DNA of 64,000 nt from Blastococcus sp. TF02A-35 (lineage in GTDB: Bacteria > Actinomycetota > Actinomycetes > Mycobacteriales > Geodermatophilaceae). The notes under the pieces are model-generated. The model searched no databases. It saw only the letters and a program-made list of their open reading frames with translations, and had not been told where the DNA came from. Made by a program: the position numbers and the translations under genes. Where the stretch lies: the NCBI RefSeq assembly GCF_004571075.1, contig NZ_SPQP01000015.1, forward strand, positions 1-64,000. Direction: 5' to 3'. The stretch's first letter is position 1, and every line of letters starts with the position of its first letter. This document shows, piece by piece, positions 34,896-45,433 of this stretch.

Positions 34896-36116
34896 TCAGC
34901 GCGGCGGGACCTCGCCCTGGTCAGGCACGTCGAACTGCTCGCGGACGGCGGGGTCGGCGGCGGGGCCGCTCTCCCGCACCTCGGCGGTGACCTCCGACAG
35001 CGACGGCGGGCTCGGGATGGCCGGCGCGGAGTCGGCGATGCTCGACAGCTCGATCTTCGCCTCGGGCTGGTCGGCGGCCGCCGGCACCTGCGACTCGAAC
35101 CAGCTGCTGGTGTCCAGCCCGCTGCCCTTCGGGCCGCCGCCGTTGCCGTCGCCCGGCTGCACGTCCATCCAGGAGCGCCCCTCGCCGGCACCGCCGAGGT
35201 TGGCCAGGCCCTCCAGCGCCTTGCTGAACTCGCTGGGGACGATCCACATCTTGTTGGCGTCGCCCTGCGCGATCTGCGGCAGCGTCTGCAGGTACTGGTA
35301 GGCGAGCAGGCCCTGGTCGGGCTTGCCGTCGTGGATGGCCTGGAAGACCGTCTCGATCGACTTCGCCTGGCCCTGCGCTTGCAGGAACAGCGCGGCGCGC
35401 TCACCCTCGGCGCGCAGGATCCGGCTCTGCCGCTCGGCCTCCGCCTCGAGGATCGCGGCCTGCTTGCGGCCCTCGGCGGAGAGGATGGCCGAGGCCTTCT
35501 CGCCCTCGGCCGAGGTGATGGCGGCCTGCCGCTCACCCTCGGCGGTGAGGATCATCGCCCGCTTGTCGCGGTCGGCGCGCATCTGCTTCTCCATCGAGTC
35601 CTGGATGGACAGCGGCGGGTCGATCGCCTTGATCTCCACCCGGGCGACGCGCAGGCCCCAGGGGCCGGTGGTGCCGTCGAGGACCTCGCGCAGCTGGCTG
35701 TTGATCCCGTCGCGGCCGGTCAGCGCGCCCTCGAGGTTCAGCCCACCGACGACGTTGCGCAGCGTCGTCGTGGTCAGCTGCTCCATGCCGGTGATGTAGT
35801 TCGCGATGCCGTAGACGGCCAGCCGCGGGTCGGTCACCTGGAAGTAGACGACGGTGTCGATGCCGACCTGCAGGTTGTCGGCGGTGATCACCGGCTGCGG
35901 CGGGAACGAGATGACCTGCTCGCGCAGGTCGATGGTGGCGCGCACCCGGTCGATGAACGGCACCAGGATCGACAGGCCGGGCGAGAGGGTGCGGCTGTAG
36001 CGCCCCAGCCGCTCCACGACCTTGGCCTGCGCCTGCGGAACGATGGTCACGCTCTTGGCGAGCAGGACGATCACCAGGATGGCGATGACGAGCAGTGCGA
36101 TGAGCGCCGGTTCCAC
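34896..36116 (-). CDS. SPFH/Band 7 (stomatin-like) membrane protein
   Basis: 406 residues from GTG 36116 with GAAGGGAG upstream. One N-terminal membrane helix (about 5-23) is followed by the SPFH domain (PQAQAKVVERLGRYSRTLSPGLSILVPFIDRV; ITGMEQLTTTTLRNVVG, about 110-126). Next is a heptad-like alanine/glutamate-rich coiled coil with repeated AEGE/AEGEK units (about 180-235), and a disordered Pro/Ser-rich C-terminus. Such proteins scaffold membrane microdomains and bind proteases or NfeD partners. The NfeD-like gene directly upstream on the same strand makes the classical stomatin operon pair. Confidence 0.92.
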   Translation of the reverse strand: MEPALIALLVIAILVIVLLAKSVTIVPQAQAKVVERLGRYSRTLSPGLSILVPFIDRVRATIDLREQVISFPPQPVITADNLQVGIDTVVYFQVTDPRLAVYGIANYITGMEQLTTTTLRNVVGGLNLEGALTGRDGINSQLREVLDGTTGPWGLRVARVEIKAIDPPLSIQDSMEKQMRADRDKRAMILTAEGERQAAITSAEGEKASAILSAEGRKQAAILEAEAERQSRILRAEGERAALFLQAQGQAKSIETVFQAIHDGKPDQGLLAYQYLQTLPQIAQGDANKMWIVPSEFSKALEGLANLGGAGEGRSWMDVQPGDGNGGGPKGSGLDTSSWFESQVPAAADQPEAKIELSSIADSAPAIPSPPSLSEVTAEVRESGPAADPAVREQFDVPDQGEVPPR

Positions 36117-36192
36117 GGCTGGCTCCCTTCCTCGGGGGTCGGTGCAGATCCTGCCCGGCCCGGTCCGCCGGGTCTGCACCCCGGCGAGTTCT

Positions 36193-36630
36193 TCACTCCA
36201 GCGCGTCGCCGACGATCGCCGTCGCCCCGTCGACCTGCAGGATCCGCACGGTCGCCCCGACCGGGAAGGCCTCGCCGGAGTGCTGGCTGCGCGCGGTCCA
36301 CTCGTCGGCGCCCAGGCGGATCCGCCCGCCCGCGACGTCGACGGCCCGGCTGACCTGCGCGGTGCGGCCGATGAGGGTGTCGGTGCCGTCGAGCTGCAGC
36401 GGCGTCCTGCTCTCCAGGTGCCGCTTGGCCAGCGGGCGGACGCCGCCGAGCAGCAGCCCCGAGACGGCGATGAACGCCACCACCTGCAGGACCGCGCCAC
36501 CACCCGCCAGCGCGGCGGCCATGCCGCCCAGCGCGCCGCCGGCGAGCATGAGCAGCACCAGGTCCAGCGTCAGCACCTCGCCGACGGCGAGCGCGACGGC
36601 ACCGATCAGCCAGATCACCCAGGCAGCCAT
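36193..36630 (-). CDS. nfeD: NfeD-family membrane protein
   Basis: 145 residues, ATG 36630. Three hydrophobic segments occupy roughly residues 3-65 (VIWLIGAVALAVGEVLTLDLVLLMLAGG...), followed by the short NfeD C-terminal OB-fold (GRTAQVSRAVDVAGGRIRLGADEWTARS, about 89-116, ending VGATVRILQVDGATAIV). NfeD1b-type proteins partner with SPFH proteins; the SPFH gene starts 76 bp downstream. A partly paired hairpin (36141-36180) separates them and could tune expression. The protein is probably membrane-bound with its OB domain in the cytoplasm or outside. Confidence 0.9.
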   Translation of the reverse strand: MAAWVIWLIGAVALAVGEVLTLDLVLLMLAGGALGGMAAALAGGGAVLQVVAFIAVSGLLLGGVRPLAKRHLESRTPLQLDGTDTLIGRTAQVSRAVDVAGGRIRLGADEWTARSQHSGEAFPVGATVRILQVDGATAIVGDALE

Positions 36631-36739
36631 GGCGGGAGTCTGGCAGAAGCGTGGGCCTCGTCTCACCCACCGCGCCCGAGCTGGGGAGACGTCGGAGGGC
36701 GCCGTCCCGGTCCCTGAGCGCCTCCGTAGCCTCGCTGCC

Positions 36740-37477
36740 GTGCACGACTTCCCCGCGGGCCGGTTCGCGGTGTGGGCCACCGCCTGGCTCACCGGCCGCG
36801 CCTCCTTCGACGACGCCCTCGACGGGATCGCCGGCGACGACGCCCACCGGGTCGTGGGCCTCGCGGGAGACCAGGCGGCGGTGCCCCTCGGCGAGGCGTT
36901 GAGCGCCCTGCGCGGGCTCGGTGAGCGGCGCGTCCGGCTGGTGCTCCCCGCGCCGGGCGACGTCCGCGGGCTGCCCGCCGTCCCCGGGCTGGCGACCTCG
37001 GCGCTGGAGGCGGGCCAGGCCGCCGTCGGCGAGCGGGTGGTGCTGGTGCCGGAGCCGCTGGGCTCAGGGGTCGTGCAGTGGACGGCGTTCGCGCTGGACG
37101 GCGTCCCGGCTCCTCCCCCGGCCGTCGAGGGCACGCTGCGCGCGGCGTCGGGTGCCCTCGACCTGGCCGTCACCGACTCGGCGCGGACGCTGGCCGAGCT
37201 CGACCTGGCCCGGTGGCATCCCGAGGTGCCCACGCTGCTGGCCGGGCTCGCCCGGCCGCGGCCGGCGCCGGGGCTGCCCGAGGACCACGACCCGCTGGCG
37301 CTGTCCATCCTCGGCCGGGCGCTGCGGCTGGCCGCCGTCCTGGACCTCGCGGCGACCGACGCCCCGGGTGCCGCGGTCAACCAGGCCCAGGCTGCTCGCC
37401 GGGACGAGGCCCTGCGGCCGCTGGGCAGCGCGGTGCGCGAGGCGGTGACCGCGGCCTACAACGCCGTGCCGCGCTGA
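36740..37477 (+). CDS. Conserved actinobacterial hypothetical protein
   Basis: 245 residues from GTG 36740. A good -10 (TAGCCT, 36727-36732) lies 7 nt before the GTG, with no ribosome binding site, suggesting a leaderless mRNA. The sequence opens HDFPAGRFAVWATAWLTGRASFDDALD, and contains RVRLVLPAPGDVRGLPAVPG (about 72-91) and ALDLAVTDSARTLAELDLARWHPEVP. I recognise it only as a conserved hypothetical type; no catalytic motif or membrane segment is evident. It is divergent from nfeD and 44 bp upstream of argG. Confidence 0.75.
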   Translation: MHDFPAGRFAVWATAWLTGRASFDDALDGIAGDDAHRVVGLAGDQAAVPLGEALSALRGLGERRVRLVLPAPGDVRGLPAVPGLATSALEAGQAAVGERVVLVPEPLGSGVVQWTAFALDGVPAPPPAVEGTLRAASGALDLAVTDSARTLAELDLARWHPEVPTLLAGLARPRPAPGLPEDHDPLALSILGRALRLAAVLDLAATDAPGAAVNQAQAARRDEALRPLGSAVREAVTAAYNAVPR

Positions 37478-37485
37478 CCCCGGTC

Positions 37486-38973
<1,488 letters not shown>

Positions 38974-38986
38974 GCGGGGTCCGGCC

Positions 38987-39400
38987 ATGGCCGTGGTGCT
39001 GGTGACGGGCATGTCGGGTGCCGGCAAGTCCACCGTCCTGGCCGAGCTGGCCAGGCTGGGCCACCGCGTCGTCGACACCGACGACGGGGGCTGGATCGAG
39101 GCCGCGCGCGTCGACGGCGCCGGGGAGGCCGAGCCGCTCCGGCACGAGCAGCGGATGGCCGCGCCGCTGGACGTGCTGCTGGAGCGGGTCTCCACGCGTC
39201 CGGCGAACCCGTTCGGGCGGACCCCGGCGGACCGGGCACGGATCGCCGAGGACACCCTGGCCGTCGAGCCGCTGCTGCGCCGGCGGGCCACGCACGAGAT
39301 CGACACCCGCCGGCCGCTGGACGACGTCGTCCGGGCCGTGCTGGTGGCCGCCTCCGGCGGCGCGAGCGAACCTCCTGACCGGAGCACCGGACGCGGCTAG
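38987..39400 (+). CDS. Shortened P-loop kinase-like protein
   Basis: 137 residues from ATG 38987, 14 bp after argG. Walker A GMSGAGKST (about 8-16) and GHRVVDTDDGGWIEAA (about 26-41) match a common actinobacterial small-kinase family. After AEPLRHEQRM the text jumps directly to APLDVLLERVSTRPANPFGRT. In relatives I remember, about 35-40 residues including a GTVSNQGRFY-type segment and the strand before the APLDV loop lie between these points. The protein thus looks internally deleted but in frame. Function unknown and possibly impaired. Confidence 0.65.
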   Translation: MAVVLVTGMSGAGKSTVLAELARLGHRVVDTDDGGWIEAARVDGAGEAEPLRHEQRMAAPLDVLLERVSTRPANPFGRTPADRARIAEDTLAVEPLLRRRATHEIDTRRPLDDVVRAVLVAASGGASEPPDRSTGRG

Positions 39401-39403
39401 CGT
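39375..39403 (+). promoter_or_regulatory. Leaderless promoter of the hemerythrin gene
   Basis: CTGACC (39375-39380), 17-nt spacer, TAGCGT (39398-39403), then 6 nt to the ATG at 39410. The -10 overlaps the TAG stop of the preceding gene. No Shine-Dalgarno sequence is present. Confidence 0.55.
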
Positions 39404-39409
39404 TCCTCC

Positions 39410-40060
39410 ATGGCTGCGCCCATGACGATGAACCGCGTGATCCACGCCGCGGTGCGGCGGGACCTGCAGCGCCTGGAGACGGCGCTGGACGACTGGCGGG
39501 AGGGCGACCGCGCCCGCGGCGGCGAGCTCGACCGGGCCTTCGCGAACCTCCGCGCGGAGCTGACCCACCACCACGAGACTGAGGACACCCACATCTGGCC
39601 GATGCTGGCCGCCAAGGGGGTCGACCCCGAGCTGCTGGCCGCGATGGAGGACGAGCACGAGGCGATGGCCGAGGCCCTCGCCCGCACGGCCACGGCGCTC
39701 GGGGCACTGGCCGCCACGGGCAGCACCGCGGACGCCGCCGCCGCGAGCGCGAGCGTGGGCCGGACGCGGGAGATCGTGGAGCGTCACCTCCGCCACGAGG
39801 AGGACGACCTCGAGCCGCAGCTGGCCCCCCACCACGGCTCGCCGGAGTGGAAGGCCGTGGAGCGGAAGCTGCGCAGCCGGCCGCTCGGCGACACCGGCCG
39901 CTTCTTCGCCTGGCTCACCGACGGGGCGGCCGAGCCGGAGCGTCAGTTCCTCCGGTCCACCGTGCCCGCGCCGGTGCTCACCGTCTTCACCCGCGTGCTG
40001 GGCCGCCGGTACACCCGCGAGGTCGCGCCCCTGTGGCGGGCGCAGACCTCACGGCACTGA
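39410..40060 (+). CDS. Hemerythrin HHE-domain protein
   Basis: 216 residues from ATG 39410. The helical di-iron domain shows its ligands as NRVIHAAVRRDL (His, about 11), LTHHHETEDTHIWPML (His/Glu, about 51-66), EDEHEAM (about 81-87) and RHLRHEEDDLEPQL (about 125-138). The C-terminal 70 residues (SRPLGDTGRFFAWLTDG...) form an extension common in actinobacterial members. Hemerythrin-like proteins bind oxygen, NO or iron; the exact role is unknown. Its TGA is followed immediately by one copy of the direct repeat bounding the cutinase insertion. Confidence 0.85.
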   Translation: MAAPMTMNRVIHAAVRRDLQRLETALDDWREGDRARGGELDRAFANLRAELTHHHETEDTHIWPMLAAKGVDPELLAAMEDEHEAMAEALARTATALGALAATGSTADAAAASASVGRTREIVERHLRHEEDDLEPQLAPHHGSPEWKAVERKLRSRPLGDTGRFFAWLTDGAAEPERQFLRSTVPAPVLTVFTRVLGRRYTREVAPLWRAQTSRH

Positions 40061-40063
40061 TCA

Positions 40064-40083
40064 GGCGGGCCGGCCGCGGCGGG
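40064..40083. repeat. Direct repeat, left copy, bounding the cutinase insertion
   Basis: 20-nt exact direct repeat, identical to 41624-41643, which lies in the 3' end of hemH. The copies are 1560 bp apart. Confidence 0.75.
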
Positions 40084-40141
40084 AACCGTCGCTGTCGCGC
40101 CACGTCCGTGTTCGTCGAACACTCGCCACCTGCCCCCTCTG

Positions 40142-40167
40142 CCCGAGCAGGACGCGAGCTGCTCGGG
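40142..40167 (-). terminator. Hairpin after the cutinase gene
   Basis: 8-nt arms CCCGAGCA (40142-40149) and complement (40160-40167), 18 nt past the cutinase stop on the minus strand. A plausible but weak terminator. Confidence 0.45.
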
Positions 40168-40184
40168 CGGGGTCGGCGCGGCTC

Positions 40185-41465
40185 CTAGCGTCCGAGTGCC
40201 CTCCTGGCATCGGAACCGGAGTGGCTGCCCATCGCGCGCAGCAAGTGCGCGGAGGTACGCGCGTAGGCGAGATGTGCGTCCACCCCACCCTTCACGAGGC
40301 TGCCCCCGGCAAGGCCGCCGAGAGGCCCTCCAGCGAGGAGGAGAGGTAGCAATGGGGCGTAGGACCGGTTCGTCGTGTCGCAGACGACGTCCATCTTGTT
40401 GCAGATGTTGAACGTCTTGTCCTCCAGGGCCCGCGGAAGCGGTGTCGCAATCTCCATCCCAGCGGCATAGACGCCACGGTTCGCACCAGCGGACCCGAAG
40501 TCCATCCCGTCTCGCCCGGGAAAGCGATTGGGGTCGGCGATGAGGTTGACCGCCGCGAGGTGCTTGTCTCCGCCCCAGCCGCGGCTGGCCAGGTTGACCA
40601 CCAAGGCTCCCTGGCTGTAGCCCGCGAGGATCCACTTCTCATCGGGGCAGCTCGTAGCGGCACGGGTGAGCAGCCGGGTAAGCCGGTTCTGCCCATCAGC
40701 GATGCTGTCGAAGTACTGCCCGTAACCGTTCGTGGCGATAGACGTCACCGAGGCTGCGGTGTAGTTGATATAGACCTGACGCAGCGAGATGCTGCGGGGC
40801 AGCAGACGGTCCACCTGGTTGGCGACAACGCTGACCTCGCCACCCCAGCTCTGGGTCTGCCCTGAGCCGCGGACCCCCACGAACATCACGTCGGCGCATC
40901 CTTGGCCGATCGCTTCCGTGTCACTGACGGGAGGGACGTGTCCGACGATCCGCGGGACCGACGGTCGGCCGATCGTGAGGACGGGAGTCGCCGAGGCGTT
41001 GACGGTGCTGTACTCCACGGAGACGTACGCCTGGGCCGTGCCCGGCTGCGCCCCGGCTGCCACTCGGAGGGTGAAGACGTCCGTCTTCACGGCGCCTCGT
41101 CCGGCATACGACTCCGGGCACTCCGCTTGAGCAAGACCTCCCGCGTACCCGGCCTGGGTGACCGTGCATGAGCCAGCGTTCTGACGGCCGACGAAGGACA
41201 GGACGGCGGGGTCGTAGGAGACCGCGAAGTAGCCCTGATCCAGCGGCCGCGGCTCGTAGACCGGGTTGGGAACCGCAGGCTCACGCGTGCTGATAGTGAG
41301 CTGCACGGTGCTTCCGGGTGCCGCAGAGCTCAGGAAGCGGGCCTCGACAGTGCCCGAGCTGGGCCCGGCGTGCGCCACTCCGGCGAATGCCAGCAGCAGC
41401 ACCGCGCTGAGCACCGCCGCGAGCGCACCAGAAATGATCTTTCGAGCACCGGTCGGCTTCCGCAT
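40185..41465 (-). CDS. Secreted cohesin-like/cutinase-family protein
   Basis: 426 residues from ATG 41465. A Sec signal peptide (basic start, hydrophobic 11-30, AHA cleavage near residue 33) is followed by a beta-rich domain (about 36-165) with FAVSYDPAVLSFVG, resembling a cohesin/dockerin-type fold. The cutinase alpha/beta-hydrolase domain (about 170-415) shows nucleophile Ser284 in AGYSQGA, Asp in CNKMDVVC (about 359) and His398 in DAHLAY. It probably hydrolyses esters or lipids outside the cell. GC content is lower than its neighbours and the segment is bounded by 20-bp direct repeats, suggesting acquisition by transfer. Confidence 0.85.
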   Translation of the reverse strand: MRKPTGARKIISGALAAVLSAVLLLAFAGVAHAGPSSGTVEARFLSSAAPGSTVQLTISTREPAVPNPVYEPRPLDQGYFAVSYDPAVLSFVGRQNAGSCTVTQAGYAGGLAQAECPESYAGRGAVKTDVFTLRVAAGAQPGTAQAYVSVEYSTVNASATPVLTIGRPSVPRIVGHVPPVSDTEAIGQGCADVMFVGVRGSGQTQSWGGEVSVVANQVDRLLPRSISLRQVYINYTAASVTSIATNGYGQYFDSIADGQNRLTRLLTRAATSCPDEKWILAGYSQGALVVNLASRGWGGDKHLAAVNLIADPNRFPGRDGMDFGSAGANRGVYAAGMEIATPLPRALEDKTFNICNKMDVVCDTTNRSYAPLLPLLLAGGPLGGLAGGSLVKGGVDAHLAYARTSAHLLRAMGSHSGSDARRALGR

Positions 41466-41612
41466 GTCTCCCCCAGACAGCCGGACGCTCCACCATCAGG
41501 TGGCTGTGCGGCCGCACGGTAGCCATGGTGCCGACCACCCACCAGAGGCCTGTGCGCGCCGGTTGAACGCCGAGGCGTGCGGCTAGGGCGATCGCCGAGA
41601 CGGCGACACCGA

Positions 41613-42758
41613 TCAGGTGGTCGGGCGGGCCGGCCGCGGCGGGGTGAAGCAGCAGGCCGCCGGGCAGTTCGTGCCCAGCCGCGGCTCGCCGCCGGCCCGG
41701 CGCTCGGCGAGCAGCCCGACCAGCGACGACACGAAGTCCGGGTGCGTGCCCGCCGTCGCCGCCCGGGCGAAGGCCAGGCCCAGCTCGGCGGCGGTCTCCC
41801 GGGCCTCGTTGTCGAGGTCCCAGATCACCTCGAGGTGGTCGCTGACGAACCCGACCGGGAAGAGGACGACGGCCTTCTCCCCCGCCTCGGCCAGCGCCTT
41901 GAGGTGGTCGTTCACGTCGGGCTCCAGCCACGGCACCGACGGCGGGCCGGAGCGGCTCTGCCAGACCAGGTCGAAGTCGCGGCCGGGGACCGCCGTCTCC
42001 ACGACGCGGCGCGCGGTCTCCATGAGCTCTGCCTCGTAGGCGTGCCCGTCCGGCCCGGCGACGGCGGCCATCGTGTCGGGGATGCTGTGCGCCGTCGCCA
42101 CCAGGCGCGCGGCGTCGCGCAGCTCGGCCGGGATGTGCGCCAGCGCCTCGACGAGCGCGTCGGCGTTGGCCCGCACGAAGCCCTCGGCATCGAAGTAGTG
42201 CGGCAGCTTCTCCGCGGTCGGCCCGCCCGGGGCGGCGGCGGAGCCGGTCATCGCCGCGCGGGCCCGGGCGATGTCCTCGTGGTACTGCCGGCAGCCGGAG
42301 AACGACGCGTAGGCCGACGTCGCCAGGACGTAGGCGTGCTGGATGCCGTCGTCGGCCATCTGCTGCCAGACGTCCTCGACGTAGGGCGCCCAGTTCCGGT
42401 TGCCCCAGTAGACCGGCAGGTCGATGCCGGCCGACCGCAGCTCGCCCTCAAGCGCCGCGATCAGCGCCTTGTTCTGGTCGTTGATCGGGCTGACGCCGCC
42501 GAAGTGGTGGTAGTGCTCGGCCACCTCCTCCAGCCGCTCGCGCGGGATGCCGCGGCCGCGGGTGACGTTCTCCAGGAACGGCATGACGTCGTCATGGCCC
42601 TCCGGGCCGCCGAACGACAGCAGCAGGAGAGCCTCTCGGCGGCCGGCCGGGGCCGGGGCGGACGACGGCTGCGCACCGCCGTTGTTGCGGACGGCGAGCG
42701 AGGGGTCCTCGTCGGGTCGCTGGCCGTCAGGGGTGATGTCGACGAGAGCGCGGGGCAC
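41613..42758 (-). CDS. hemH: Ferrochelatase (actinobacterial coproporphyrin type)
   Basis: 381 residues from GTG 42758 (CAGGAAG upstream). It inserts ferrous iron into the porphyrin; in actinobacteria the substrate is coproporphyrin III. A variable N-terminus of about 40 residues precedes [25 protein letters not shown] (about 44-68), [13 protein letters not shown] (about 87-99), the metal-binding His in [10 protein letters not shown], and the Glu in [20 protein letters not shown]-terminal cysteines (TNCPAACC) fit a 2Fe-2S site. It is third in a fabG-inhA-hemH series like that in mycobacteria, starting 37 bp after inhA. Confidence 0.95.
   Translation of the reverse strand: MPRALVDITPDGQRPDEDPSLAVRNNGGAQPSSAPAPAGRREALLLLSFGGPEGHDDVMPFLENVTRGRGIPRERLEEVAEHYHHFGGVSPINDQNKALIAALEGELRSAGIDLPVYWGNRNWAPYVEDVWQQMADDGIQHAYVLATSAYASFSGCRQYHEDIARARAAMTGSAAAPGGPTAEKLPHYFDAEGFVRANADALVEALAHIPAELRDAARLVATAHSIPDTMAAVAGPDGHAYEAELMETARRVVETAVPGRDFDLVWQSRSGPPSVPWLEPDVNDHLKALAEAGEKAVVLFPVGFVSDHLEVIWDLDNEARETAAELGLAFARAATAGTHPDFVSSLVGLLAERRAGGEPRLGTNCPAACCFTPPRPARPTT
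41624..41643. repeat. Direct repeat, right copy, in the 3' end of hemH
   Basis: Exact 20-nt match to 40064-40083. This copy is inside the last codons of ferrochelatase, so it is probably the original and the other the duplicated end. Confidence 0.75.
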
Positions 42759-42795
42759 GGCAGTTCTTCCTGTTGCGGGGTGCAGCTGGATGCAG

Positions 42796-43577
42796 TCACA
42801 CGCCGACGGCGTGGAAGCCTCCGTCGACGTGGACGATCTCGCCGGTGGTGGCCGGGAACCAGTCTGACAAGAGGGCGACGACGGCCTTGCCCGCGGGTTC
42901 GGTGTCGGTGACCGACCAGCCCAGCGGGGCGCGGCCCTCCCACGCCTCCTCGAACTGCTTGCTGCCGGGGATCGACTTCATCGCCATGCTGCGCAGCGGC
43001 CCGGCGGCGACGATGTTGGAGCGCACGCCCTCCGGGCCGAGCTCGCGGGCCACGTACCGGGAGGTGGACTCCAGCGCCGCCTTGGCCGCGCCCATCCAGC
43101 CGTAGACCGGCCAGGCCACGGAGGCGTCGAAGGTCAGCCCGACCACCGACGAGGGGTTGGCCAGCAGCGGCCGGCAGGCCTGGGTGAGCGAGGCGTAGGA
43201 CCACGCCGAGACCTGGAACGCCGTCGCCGCGTGCTCCCACGCGACCTCGGGGAAGCCCTCCCCCATGGCCTCCTGCGGCGCGAAGCCGATGGAGTGGACG
43301 ACGCCGTCCAGGCGGTCGAAGTCCTGCTCGCGCAGCCGCTCGGCCAGCGTCGACAGGTGCTCGGTGTTCGTCACGTCGAGCTCGACGACAGCGGCCTCCT
43401 GCGGCAGCCGCTTGGCGATCCGCTGGCACAGCGAGAGCGCGCGGCCGAAGTTGGACAGGACGACGGTGGCGCCCTGCTCCTGGGCCAGCCGGGCGGTGGC
43501 GAAGGCGATCGACGCCTCGGTCAGCACGCCTGTCACCAAGACCTTCTTGCCCGCCAGGATCCCGTCGATGCCGCTCA

Positions 43578-43578
<1 letters not shown>
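42796..43578 (-). CDS. inhA: Enoyl-ACP reductase (InhA/FabI type)
   Basis: 260 residues from ATG 43578, overlapping the fabG stop by 4 bp. It carries out the last NADH-dependent step of FAS-II elongation. Features: [32 protein letters not shown] (N-terminal cofactor site), VVHSIGFAP (about 91-99), active-site Tyr in [21 protein letters not shown] (about 150-170), ending [14 protein letters not shown]. The sequence is close to the mycobacterial InhA subgroup, the isoniazid target in M. tuberculosis. Whether it elongates very long chains here is unknown. Confidence 0.95.
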
Positions 43579-44459
<881 letters not shown>

Positions 44460-44966
44460 CTACGCCGCGAGGTAGGCGTACAGCTTCGCGCGCGCGTCGT
44501 GACGGGCCAGGTCGCGGAGGTTCCGCAGCATCTCCAGCAGGTCGGCCGGGTCGGCGTGCGCGAGCTCCTCGGTGCGGCTCCACGCCTCGGCCACCTCGGT
44601 GAGGCGGGCGTCGCCGGCGGCCGCGACCGCTTCGCGCAGCGCGTCGCTGACGGTCATGACCACGACGTCGCCGGTGGGGGTGGCGGCCACCTCGGCGCCG
44701 TGCCGCGGGTCCTCCTGCACGGTGTCGTAGCCGACGCCGGTCAGCAGCTCGGCGAGCGTCCCGAGCGCGACCACGGGGTCGGCGGCACGGGTCGCGAAGG
44801 CCGGGTAGCCGGGACCGAGCTCGGTGACCACCGGCTCCGTGCGGAAGAGCCCGGTCTTCCGGTGGCCGGTGACCTCCGGCCACCCGAGCGGCCCGCCCGG
44901 CCTGGTCAGCGCTGCCGCGGCGGCCGCGTCGTCGTCGGCCAGGAAGTAGACGTAGTCGACACCCAC
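44460..44966 (-). CDS. Hypothetical protein
   Basis: 168 residues from GTG 44966, giving VGVDYVYFLADDDAAAAAAL; starting 33 nt earlier is possible but unsupported. It reads GYPAFATRAADPVVALGTLAELLTG, then DTVQEDPRHGAEVAATPTGDVVVMTVSDALREAVA (about 85-118). A short alpha/beta architecture of a size common among actinobacterial immunity-like or DUF proteins. No catalytic motif, signal peptide or membrane segment seen. It is divergent from the DCC protein at 45038. Function unknown. Confidence 0.65.
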   Translation of the reverse strand: MGVDYVYFLADDDAAAAAALTRPGGPLGWPEVTGHRKTGLFRTEPVVTELGPGYPAFATRAADPVVALGTLAELLTGVGYDTVQEDPRHGAEVAATPTGDVVVMTVSDALREAVAAAGDARLTEVAEAWSRTEELAHADPADLLEMLRNLRDLARHDARAKLYAYLAA

Positions 44967-45037
44967 GGCGGGATCCTGGCAGGTGGGAGCCTCGCGCATG
45001 GGAGAGTGCCGCGTCCCACCGACCGCCGGGAGTCCTC

Positions 45038-45433
45038 GTGCAGCGACCCGCCCTCGTCTTCGACGGCGACTGCGCCTTCTGCAGCCGCAGCGCCGGGCTG
45101 GCGCGCCGGATGCTGCCGGCCGACGCAGACGTCGTCCCCTGGCAGCAGGTGGACCTCGCGAGCGCCGGGGTCACCGCCGAGCGGGCGCAGCGAGAGGTGC
45201 TGTGGGTCGACCGCCACGGGACGGTCACGGGCGGCGCGGCCGCCGTCGCCCTCGCGCTGCGGGCCGCCGGTGGGCCTTGGGCGCTGCTCGGCTTCCTCCT
45301 GTGGCTGCCGCCGGCCCGCTGGCTCGCGCCGTCGGTGTACCGGCTGGTGGCGGCGAACCGGTACCGGCTGCCCGGCGGGACGGCGGCCTGTCGCGTGCCG
45401 TCCGCCCCGCCGCAGGCCGATCAGGGGTCGTAG
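45038..45433 (+). CDS. DCC-family (DUF393) thiol-disulfide oxidoreductase-like protein
   Basis: 131 residues from GTG 45038. The DxxCxxC signature is clear: LVFDGDCAFCSRSAGLARRML (about 6-26). Then VPWQQVDL, a hydrophobic stretch LLGFLLWLPPARWLAPSVYRLVAANRYRLPGG (about 87-118). The family has a thioredoxin-like fold and is membrane-associated in many bacteria; the redox partner is unknown. Its last 13 bp overlap the end of the convergent membrane protein gene (45421-46668). Confidence 0.8.
   Translation: MQRPALVFDGDCAFCSRSAGLARRMLPADADVVPWQQVDLASAGVTAERAQREVLWVDRHGTVTGGAAAVALALRAAGGPWALLGFLLWLPPARWLAPSVYRLVAANRYRLPGGTAACRVPSAPPQADQGS

Larger units (their letters stand above)
40064..41623. 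other. Putative 1.56-kb acquired segment carrying the cutinase gene
   Basis: Between the two repeat copies lies one gene plus 122 and 147 bp of flanking DNA. A hand count of 40681-40740 gives 35 G/C of 60, against 47 of 60 in 39841-39900. Excising the segment would place the hemerythrin and hemH stops head to head. No integrase or transposase is present; the 147-bp piece 41466-41612 holds no recognisable gene. Confidence 0.6.

Noticed and set aside
40108-40122. Palindrome GTGTTCGTCGAACAC as a LexA (SOS) box
   Set aside because: The half-sites are in the reverse orientation to the CGAAC-N4-GTTCG consensus and no start codon is close by on either strand.
41466-41612. Small minus-strand peptide (reading [18 protein letters not shown]) in the cutinase segment
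   Set aside because: It looks like a membrane helix, but it has no start with a ribosome binding site and runs from the hemH 3' end in another frame. At most it is a gene remnant.
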